Assembly: GCA_009840715.1 (NCBI GenBank)
Contig: VXNE01000201.1
Location: 1 to 20,124, forward strand
Source: Gammaproteobacteria bacterium
GTDB lineage: Bacteria; Pseudomonadota; Gammaproteobacteria; Pseudomonadales; Azotimanducaceae
Direction: 5' to 3'
Length of the DNA stretch: 20,124 bases
In this document: piece after piece, positions 15,501 through 20,124 of the stretch
Position numbering within the stretch: position 1 is the stretch's first letter
Layout of the letters: every line of letters begins with the position of its first letter
The notes under the pieces: model-generated
Seen by the model: the letters and a program-made list of their open reading frames with translations, nothing else
What the model was told of the DNA's origin: nothing
The model's database searches: none
Position numbers and translations under genes: made by a program

Positions 15501-15640
15501 ACGCGGCGCAGGACCTGACGTTCGAGCCTAGCGACGCGCGCACGGCGGATGGCGATCCCGATGGGGCGTGGGCCCACGCGGTCGAGCGCGCTTTCGGCGC
15601 GGTAGCCCGGGACATGGGCTATCGTTTCGAGTGGCGATAG
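12578..15640 (+). CDS. Multidomain fusion: sulfotransferase + coiled coil + rhamnan-synthesis-F (RgpF)-like domain
   Basis: A 1020-aa protein with at least four parts. (1) About 1-230: PAPS-dependent sulfotransferase, with 5'-phosphosulfate-binding loop GMHRSGTSAL (10-19), KDPR (106-109) and 3'-phosphate motif RNPLEVAGS (135-143). (2) About 290-497: charged coiled coil rich in RDxEIxxL repeats, partly encoded by a 117-bp tandem repeat. (3) YGSTSWRLTAPLR (from 500), a motif common next to coiled coils in surface-glycan glycosyltransferases. Two 'YPD...HYLRHG'-type modules follow (608-642 and 722-757). (4) About 788-1020: RgpF-like domain, with CVLAHVYYPELWDELADYL, VSENVGRDIGGHF and CLVHTKKSPH. 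Only a TTG (12578) fits the start; the next ATG would cut the first beta-strand. Likely role: sulfation and assembly of a rhamnose-containing glycan (inference). It lies between cysC and a GT4 gene. Confidence 0.85.
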   Translation: MERVAIVVAGMHRSGTSALTRMLASLGCALPKTLMPANEYNVAGYWESEEVASLNDALLQSAGSSWDDWEPLNPGWYKSPAAADFQSRARSVLEAEFEDESLFVVKDPRIARLLPFWTEALAEYGADVRIALPVRNPLEVAGSLQTRDAIDPSIGLLLWLRHILDAEAASRDHRRTFVRFEDLLRDWEAVAVTVARDLELSWPRQSTSARVDIEERLEPSARHQVADDAAALERPEVSEWVASTFGIVDRWAHGEVRESDGDALDAVRSAFDAASRAFARPLVKGMRAGQRNRGLEKEVRALHEVVTDRENQIDSLNRAITDRDENVAYLDGVVRAKDAELDKLGATVSARDVEIDALQHVVAGRDGEIVALKDAVEREAAERDREIASRNAEIDALQHTVAGRDGEIATLRDTLDRQALDRDREVASRDAEIAELATALEDRDHRVDALTRDRDQQIETLKVAVEQRDALRQTAEDRQGQIDAMHEVLDDRDRELATVYGSTSWRLTAPLRKAKALLLGAGRTVTLGWAWAARGILRVTWRTLPLPGSTRARLKRTTIGSFAFLGPLARSSGHQPLSPVKYISSGWLDLADLHYEARRNGTDLPILFDPDWYLETYPDIRAAGLDPLAHYLRHGAVEGRWPVELEAGEVDPVIEGLHRLDLAAEDAHTLDAGFLRVLYPELAGLRDAELALVCTGNGARVGSKAAFVSELCQSPREIPLDFDASEYIRLYPDLRFLAEQSPLEALRHYMCHGRFEPRLHTLRTDPTGPRVDEEPVDTAPVATGPRRPLCVLAHVYYPELWDELADYLGNLPSEGFDLYVNLVDETFDGELLGRMRVAFPDAQVYVSENVGRDIGGHFQLLRNLRREDYTVFCLVHTKKSPHMAEGEVQRWRRRLLEPLLGTRERVDENLRIMLEDETIGVLGSAGCRFTEINANREKYDALLDRLGISERPDELEFLSGTMMFLRGDLLGRIFDAAQDLTFEPSDARTADGDPDGAWAHAVERAFGAVARDMGYRFEWR
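13637..13920 (+). repeat. 117-bp in-frame tandem repeat within the coiled coil
   Basis: Units start at 13637, 13754 and 13871, each at a GAGATCG. The spacing is exactly 117 bp (39 codons). The first 49 bases of units 1 and 2 differ at only 4 positions. Unit 3 starts alike and then diverges. The repeat encodes EIDALQHxVAGRDGEI-type heptad-rich helix, so copy-number change would lengthen or shorten the coiled coil without breaking the frame. Confidence 0.85.
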
Positions 15641-15655
15641 CGACGGAGGCTCGAC

Positions 15656-17221
15656 GTGCACGTCTGCGTGGTCTGTCATGAGGCCAGTCTGACCGGGGCG
15701 CCGCGAATCGGGTTCGACATCGCCGCGTCCCTTTCGGACCGCCACCAAACCACCCTGTTGGTCAAGATGCGGGGCCCCCTGATCGATTTGCCGCGCTACG
15801 CCCCGTTGCGCGACTCCTATAGGTGCCTGGATACAAGCCACCAGATCTGCGAGCTCAGCTACCGGGAGCGGGTCGACGGGGCGATGTCGATGCTCGAAGC
15901 ACTGGGGCCGGACGTGCTCTACGTGAACTCCGTGGCGTCGGGTGAGTGGTGCGAGGCGGGCGGGCGCGCAGGGATTCCGGTGGCGCTGCATACGCACGAG
16001 ACGCGGGACAGCCTCCCGGGCCTGCTGTCGACCGTCTGCACGCCACGGATCCTCCGCTGGACGGACCTCCTCGTCGGGGCTTCGCGCCACGCGATGGACG
16101 ACATCGAGGAGTTGACTGGCACGTCCGTTCGGAACCGCCTCGACTTCGGCATCTTCATCGACGCCGAGACCGTGCTTGGCCAGAGCAACCTGGAAGTGCC
16201 GCCGCCCCGCAATGCGCTCGGAGCAGCGCTAGGGGAAGAGGGTGACGGGAGCCGGCCAGTCGCCGCCATGTGCGGCCTCGCCCAATCCCGGAAAGGAGCC
16301 GACATCTTCTTCGACGCGGCGCGGCGGCTGCCGACCTGCGACTTCCTGTGGATCGGACCCTGGGCGCCTCCCGAGACGCATGACAATGGCGAGACGCTGC
16401 AACGTTTCAAGACCCTTCGCCTGCCGAACTTCTACGTGACCGGCCTGGTCGACAACCCGTACGCCTACATGCGCGAGATGGACGCCTTTGTCCTGACGTC
16501 GCGCGAGGACCCGAACCCGCTCGTAGTTGCCGAGGCCCTGTTGCTTGGCAAGAAGGTGATGGCCTTCGCCGACACTGGGGCGAGCGCGGAAATCCTCGCC
16601 CGCTTCGGTTACGCGTTCACGGGACCGCCGGACGCGGAGCGTATCGCCGGTGTACTCCCGGGGGTCTTTTCGGACGAAAGCGGTTGGCGATCGGGTGTCG
16701 CGGAGCGCGTCCGACGTGAAGTCGACGGCTCCGCGAGGCTCCTGCAGCTCGAAACGGCGCTGGAACAGTTGGTCGGCGCGGCCCCCGGGTCGGCCAGACC
16801 AAGATCGCGGGTGGAGTGCAGCTGTGCGTGTGCAGGAGCTTGGGATCGCCGACGTGAAGGTGCTCGTGCCGGTGCGTCACGGAGACCGTCGCGGCTTCTT
16901 CTCGGAAGTTTACAACCGGCGCGTGCTCGAGGCTGCCGGCATCGCGGTCGACTTTGTGCAGGACAACCACTCCCTCTCGGCGGAGCGTGGCACGGTCCGC
17001 GGTCTGCACTTCCAGATTCCGCCCTTCGCCCAGACGAAGCTGGTGCGAGTCGTACGCGGCTCGGTCTTCGACGTTGCGGTCGACGTTCGGCACGGTTCGC
17101 CGACGTTTGGCCGACATGTCTCGGTCATCCTCAGCGCGGCGGAGGGCAACCAGGTCCTCGTGCCGGCCGGCTTCGCGCATGGTTTGATGACGCTGCAGGC
17201 GGACACCGAGGTTCTCTATAA
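15656..17221 (+). CDS. GT4-family glycosyltransferase; frame runs on into rmlC (possible frameshift)
   Basis: GT-B fold glycosyltransferase that probably adds a sugar to the surface glycan from a nucleotide-sugar donor. The GTG at 15656 has a good ribosome binding site (GGAGG, 15645-15649). The N-terminal half begins VHVCVVCHEASLTGAPRIGF (the G-x-P nucleotide-fold start of GT4 enzymes) and contains LHTHETRD. The C-terminal half has CGLAQSRKGADIFFDAARRL and the donor-binding acidic motif SREDPNPLVVAEALLLGKKV, with Glu284 and Glu293. The recognisable domain ends near residue 375 (LETALEQLVG). Beyond that the frame continues without a stop for about 145 Arg/Gly/Ala-rich residues, overlapping rmlC by 398 nt in another frame. 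That tail is unlikely to be native. An indel near the C5 run at 16782-16786 would give a stop at 16855-16857. Confidence 0.8.
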   Translation: MHVCVVCHEASLTGAPRIGFDIAASLSDRHQTTLLVKMRGPLIDLPRYAPLRDSYRCLDTSHQICELSYRERVDGAMSMLEALGPDVLYVNSVASGEWCEAGGRAGIPVALHTHETRDSLPGLLSTVCTPRILRWTDLLVGASRHAMDDIEELTGTSVRNRLDFGIFIDAETVLGQSNLEVPPPRNALGAALGEEGDGSRPVAAMCGLAQSRKGADIFFDAARRLPTCDFLWIGPWAPPETHDNGETLQRFKTLRLPNFYVTGLVDNPYAYMREMDAFVLTSREDPNPLVVAEALLLGKKVMAFADTGASAEILARFGYAFTGPPDAERIAGVLPGVFSDESGWRSGVAERVRREVDGSARLLQLETALEQLVGAAPGSARPRSRVECSCACAGAWDRRREGARAGASRRPSRLLLGSLQPARARGCRHRGRLCAGQPLPLGGAWHGPRSALPDSALRPDEAGASRTRLGLRRCGRRSARFADVWPTCLGHPQRGGGQPGPRAGRLRAWFDDAAGGHRGSL

Positions 17222-17423
17222 AGTGAGCGATTACTACGCGCCTGATCACGACCGCGGCATCCTGTGGAACGATCCGGCGCTCGGGATCGACTGGCCGGTC
17301 GACGCGGCGCGGGCGGTGTTGTCGGACAAGGACCGCATGCAGCCGCGTCTCGGAGACTTCGACACACCCTTCGAATACCCTTCGACGGAGCGCGCTTCCG
17401 ACGGGGAGCGACAGTCGACATGA
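16824..17423 (+). CDS. rmlC: dTDP-4-dehydrorhamnose 3,5-epimerase
   Basis: Epimerises dTDP-4-keto-6-deoxyglucose at C3 and C5, the third step of dTDP-L-rhamnose synthesis. From the GTG at 16824 it is 199 aa, slightly longer than the usual ~185. GGAG (16813-16816) lies 7 nt upstream. Diagnostic cupin blocks: DRRGFFSEVYN (21-31), QDNHSLSAERGTVRGLHFQ with catalytic His62, LVRVVRGSVFDVAVDVRHG, VLVPAGFAHGLMTL (His119), and LYKVSDYYAPDHDRGILWND with the active-site Tyr region at 137-138. SDKD ends at Asp170. The last ~20 residues are a non-conserved tail. The stop overlaps the following SDR start in ATGA. Part of the gene is also covered by the run-on glycosyltransferase frame, but the RmlC reading is clearly the real one. 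Confidence 0.93.
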   Translation: MRVQELGIADVKVLVPVRHGDRRGFFSEVYNRRVLEAAGIAVDFVQDNHSLSAERGTVRGLHFQIPPFAQTKLVRVVRGSVFDVAVDVRHGSPTFGRHVSVILSAAEGNQVLVPAGFAHGLMTLQADTEVLYKVSDYYAPDHDRGILWNDPALGIDWPVDAARAVLSDKDRMQPRLGDFDTPFEYPSTERASDGERQST

Positions 17424-18442
17424 GCCGGGTAATGGTGACTGGGGCCGGGGGATACATCGGCACGGTGCTGACGCCGATGCTCCTGGACGCGGGATACGAT
17501 GTGCGAGCCGTCGACCGGTTCTTCTTCGGCAGGGACCTGCTCGTGCCGCATTCAAACCTCGAAGTGGTAATCGAGGACAGTCGCAGACTGGCCGCTGAGC
17601 ATTTCGAGGGTGTCGATGCGGTGATCGATCTGGCGGCTATCTCGAACGACCCTTCGGGCGAACTCTTCCGCGAGGCGACGCTGGCGATCAACCACGAGAG
17701 TCGGGTCCGGTCCGCGCGGCTGTCGAAGGCCGCGGGAGCGCGTCGATACATACTTCCGTCTTCCTGCAGTGTCTACGGGTTCCAGGAGGAGGGAGTCATC
17801 GCCGACGAGACGGCGTCGCCCAACCCGCTGACGACCTACGCCATCGCGAACGAGCGGGCGGAGCGCGGCGTTCTCGACTTCGCGGACGAGGCGTTCTGCG
17901 TGGTCGTCCTGCGCCAGGCGACCGTGTTCGGGCTGTCGCCGCGCATGCGCTTCGACCTCGCCATCAACGGCATGACCTACGGCGCCTGGAGGACAGGGAA
18001 GCTGCCGCTGATGCGGGACGGGACACAGTGGCGACCCATGATCCATGTTCGCGACACGGCCCGGGCGCAGATCTTCGTGCTCGAGTCGGCCGCGGAGCAG
18101 GTGAACGGTGGGATATTCAACGTGGGGTCTCGGGCGGAGACGTGGCAGATCGGACCACTAGGTGCACTCGTCGCGGCCTCCGTGCCCGGCGACGCAGAGA
18201 TTGAGTGGTACGGCGACCCGGACAAGCGTAGCTACCGGGTGTCTTTCGACCGGATCGAGGCGCTCGGGTACCGGGCGGAATGGACTGCGGCCGACGGCGT
18301 GGCGGAGATCTGCGAGGCACTGCAGGCCGGTACTGTCGACCGTACGCCGCAGACGATCACGCTCGACTGGTACAGGGAACTCGTGCGCTGGCACCGGAGG
18401 ATCCACGACGTTGAGTTGCACGGCGGAATCGTGGATATATGA
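17420..18442 (+). CDS. NAD(P)-dependent epimerase/dehydratase (extended SDR), Asn at the catalytic Lys position
   Basis: A 340-aa extended short-chain dehydrogenase acting, by context, on a nucleotide sugar. The Rossmann fingerprint is TGAGGYIG (7-14), and the first acidic residue after strand 2 (VDRFFFG) suggests NAD. The SSCSVYG block (114-120) supplies the active-site Ser. The usual YxxxK reads YAIAN (Tyr140, Asn144), so the catalytic Lys is replaced by Asn. It is not a typical RmlB (dTDP-glucose 4,6-dehydratase), because it lacks the NPYSASK pattern. The position between rmlC and rmlD, with 4-nt ATGA overlaps on both sides, indicates strict co-translation and a role in the same sugar pathway. 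Candidates are a C4 epimerase/reductase for a modified deoxysugar or a diverged helper; the substrate is unknown. Confidence 0.82.
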   Translation: MSRVMVTGAGGYIGTVLTPMLLDAGYDVRAVDRFFFGRDLLVPHSNLEVVIEDSRRLAAEHFEGVDAVIDLAAISNDPSGELFREATLAINHESRVRSARLSKAAGARRYILPSSCSVYGFQEEGVIADETASPNPLTTYAIANERAERGVLDFADEAFCVVVLRQATVFGLSPRMRFDLAINGMTYGAWRTGKLPLMRDGTQWRPMIHVRDTARAQIFVLESAAEQVNGGIFNVGSRAETWQIGPLGALVAASVPGDAEIEWYGDPDKRSYRVSFDRIEALGYRAEWTAADGVAEICEALQAGTVDRTPQTITLDWYRELVRWHRRIHDVELHGGIVDI

Positions 18443-19296
18443 AAGTCGTACTCCTCGGGCCCGACGGGCAGCTCGGCTACGACGTTCGCAAGGCGCACGA
18501 AGAAGCCGGCGCACCGTTCGAGCTGCTCCCGGTGGGCCGGGACCGTCTGGACGTCACCGCGCCTGACCTCGAAGAGCGGCTTGCGGAAATGAGCTTCGAT
18601 GTCCTGCTCAACTGCACGGGTTATCACAGGACGGATGACGTAGAGGACAACGCGGGGCTCGCGGTCAAGGTTAACGCGCATGCCGTGCAGGGCATGGCTC
18701 GTGCTTGCGCGCGGCGGCGTGCCCGACTGCTCCATATCAGTACTGACTACGTCTTCGGAGGCGACACGCAACGGCGCACGCCCCTGCGTGAGGACGACCC
18801 GGTTGCGCCGGTCAACGTCTACGGTGCCTCCAAACTGCTCGGGGAGACGTTGGCGCAACTGTCATGGGAGGACGTGGTGGTGGTGCGTGTTGCCTCGCTT
18901 TTCGGAGTGGCAGGTGCGGACAGCAAGGGGGGGAACTTCGTCGAAACAATGCTGCGTCTGGCGCGTGAACGCGGACAACTGAGGGTCGTGGAAGACCAGG
19001 TAATGTCGCCGACGGCTACTACAGATGTCGCGGGCGTCTTGATGCGGATGCTGTTGGACGAGTGCCCGGCCGGGACGTATCACGCCGTCAATGGAGGCGA
19101 GGCGAGTTGGTACGACTTCGCGCGCGAAATCGTCCGACAGTCCACCGTGCTCGCGAAGGTTACACCGTGCGCCAGCGATGAGTTTCGTGCTCGCGCGGCG
19201 CGGCCGGGGTACAGTGCTCTGGACAACGCCAAGGTGTCTCGAGCTTTTGGGGCGTTGGCGCCGTGGCAGGATGCGCTGGGGCGATACCTGGCATAG
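18439..19296 (+). CDS. rmlD: dTDP-4-dehydrorhamnose reductase
   Basis: Reduces dTDP-4-keto-L-rhamnose to dTDP-L-rhamnose with NAD(P)H, the last step of the pathway. The 285-aa length is typical. Signatures are the glycine motif GPDGQLG (7-13), LNCTGYHRTDDVEDN (a variant of the family's N-C/A-A-x-T-x-V-D block), STDYVFGG (101-108), and the catalytic pair Tyr128/Lys132 in VYGASKLLGE. EDQVMSPTATTDVAG and a YHAVNGGEASWYDFAREI block follow, and the C-terminal RPGYSALDNAKV is also typical. The ATG overlaps the SDR stop in ATGA. It is the last gene of the operon, convergent with a lower-GC sulfotransferase gene 32 nt away. rmlA and rmlB are not in the window, so the rhamnose genes here are only half of the usual set. 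Confidence 0.92.
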   Translation: MKVVLLGPDGQLGYDVRKAHEEAGAPFELLPVGRDRLDVTAPDLEERLAEMSFDVLLNCTGYHRTDDVEDNAGLAVKVNAHAVQGMARACARRRARLLHISTDYVFGGDTQRRTPLREDDPVAPVNVYGASKLLGETLAQLSWEDVVVVRVASLFGVAGADSKGGNFVETMLRLARERGQLRVVEDQVMSPTATTDVAGVLMRMLLDECPAGTYHAVNGGEASWYDFAREIVRQSTVLAKVTPCASDEFRARAARPGYSALDNAKVSRAFGALAPWQDALGRYLA

Positions 19297-19309
19297 CCTG
19301 CGCGATCGA

Positions 19310-19323
19310 CCGGGCCAACCCGG
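19310..19323. terminator. Small dyad between convergent rmlD and sulfotransferase genes
   Basis: CCGGG (19310-19314), loop CCAA, CCCGG (19319-19323) lies in the 32-nt convergent spacer. It is short and has no T tract, so bidirectional termination here is only a possibility suggested by position. Confidence 0.25.
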
Positions 19324-19328
19324 CTGGT

Positions 19329-20117
19329 TCAAAACCGCCGCAGACCAAAGCCCGCGTACGATGCCCCTTGCAGGACCGGGCCGACCCGCTCCCGCACGAA
19401 CGCGAGGTCTTCTTGCTCGACTCCTGCGAACGCCTGTTTCATCTCGAACGGGCGCCGCCACTCCGCCAGGTCGATGTCCAGAAGCGATTCCAACGCGGCT
19501 ATGTCGGGCTCTGCCCAGCCTGTCATCTCGTCGACCAACGACTCCGAGACGTCCAGCGTGTAGCTTCCCTGGGTAGCCAACGCGTTGCTGACCTGAACGC
19601 TGTCCAGATCCTCGAAAAGTGTAACGCCACGTGCGGTCTTCTGTGCAAGCCAACCGCGCCGTCCTGGTGGCGTGCCGTATGTGAAGAAGTAGGGGATCGG
19701 CTCGACACGATTCTCGTGAGGAAGCCCAACGGAGGCCAGGACGGGTTGGGTAAAGCCGAAAAACTCATCGAGCGCGGAAGCCTCACCCTTCCAGTCTCTT
19801 ACCATTTTCTCAAAGAAGACCACATGGCAGTTTTGTCTGCCGAATCGTTCGAACGCTCCGTCTACGATAGGCTGATATCGAAGAAAATAGGCGGATTTCT
19901 TCTCCCACAAGTCGACGAACGAGAAGGTGGCCGCCTGCGTGAAGTGGTCCGTTCGCTCCCCTGTAACCACATGGTTGATGATGTCATGAACGTAGTGAGA
20001 GAACGCTCGCGTTACCGGATTGCGCAGCATGATCAGGATCTTCTTGCTGGCATCGAATCTCTGAATGCGTCGCAGGACTTTGGGAAATCGATGGTAGAGT
20101 GGGGTTATATCCGTGTT
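19329..20117 (-). CDS. Sulfotransferase family protein, 5'-incomplete or broken
   Basis: C-terminal part of a PAPS-dependent sulfotransferase. The 3'-phosphate-binding motif appears as KKILIMLRNPVTRAFSHYVH, preceded by ITPLYHRFPKVLRRIQ, which matches the usual stretch after the 5'-PSB region. The protein continues with VVFFEKMVRDW and a typical sulfotransferase tail including GASYAGFGLRRF. The N-terminal phosphosulfate-binding loop is absent. Reading back from the motif, the frame is open only to 20117, where a TAG (20120-20118) interrupts it, with no ATG, GTG or TTG before the ATG at 20030 (inside the conserved motif). The gene is therefore a pseudogene, a frameshift or sequence error at the window edge, or part of something longer. 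Its GC content is lower than its neighbours. It faces the rml operon tail to tail. Confidence 0.7.
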   Translation of the reverse strand, partial: NTDITPLYHRFPKVLRRIQRFDASKKILIMLRNPVTRAFSHYVHDIINHVVTGERTDHFTQAATFSFVDLWEKKSAYFLRYQPIVDGAFERFGRQNCHVVFFEKMVRDWKGEASALDEFFGFTQPVLASVGLPHENRVEPIPYFFTYGTPPGRRGWLAQKTARGVTLFEDLDSVQVSNALATQGSYTLDVSESLVDEMTGWAEPDIAALESLLDIDLAEWRRPFEMKQAFAGVEQEDLAFVRERVGPVLQGASYAGFGLRRF

Positions 20118-20124
20118 CTAGCTT

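Noticed and set aside
18862..19653. Minus-strand frame spanning the rmlD/sulfotransferase junction and a plus-strand frame at 19091-19576
   Set aside because: Both cross between two well-supported genes in wrong frames and show no recognisable domain.

Overview
The window is GC-rich DNA, tightly packed with genes, most likely from a gammaproteobacterium. The best clue is the left edge, where mreB (minus strand) is divergent from gatCAB (plus strand), an arrangement known from Pseudomonas and relatives. No rRNA, tRNA, CRISPR array, transposase or phage gene was seen. The species cannot be named from the sequence alone.

Layout, left to right. (1) 1-3612: the 5' end of mreB, then gatC-gatA-gatB, the tRNA-dependent amidotransferase. 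(2) 3734-6717: cysD and a fused cysN-cysC, which activate sulfate to APS and PAPS. Between them lies a short intergenic element with three copies of a 21-bp repeat. (3) 6768-8389: a zinc-ribbon/OB-fold DUF35 protein and an SCP2-type thiolase, a recognised partner pair. A hairpin terminator follows. (4) 8505-9761: a YfcE-type phosphodiesterase and, on the minus strand, a membrane-anchored DUF1499 protein. (5) 9932-11826: a single-chain (alpha2) glycyl-tRNA synthetase overlapping by 4 nt a GcvR-like double-ACT protein. (6) 11923-19296: a co-directional cluster of standalone cysC, a 1020-aa sulfotransferase/coiled-coil/RgpF-like fusion, a GT4 glycosyltransferase, rmlC, an extended SDR and rmlD. 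(7) 19329-20117, minus strand: a second sulfotransferase, broken or incomplete at its 5' end and clearly lower in GC.

How the parts fit together. Region 6 reads as a surface-polysaccharide module. RmlC and RmlD carry out late steps of dTDP-L-rhamnose synthesis, and the GT4 and RgpF-like proteins point to glycan assembly. CysC makes PAPS, and two sulfotransferases could use it. No PAPS reductase or sulfite reductase lies nearby, so the sulfate-activation genes here may serve sulfation rather than, or as well as, cysteine synthesis. The inferred system is a sulfated, rhamnose-containing exopolysaccharide or O-antigen-like glycan, with the 1020-aa fusion as its most unusual part. rmlA, rmlB and export genes are not in the window and would have to lie to the right or elsewhere.

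Several genes carry anomalies. The glycosyltransferase frame has no stop before it runs 398 nt into rmlC. The terminal sulfotransferase has an in-frame TAG just upstream of conserved sequence. The SDR has Asn where the catalytic Lys is expected. The kinase half of CysNC has altered motifs, while the standalone CysC is canonical.
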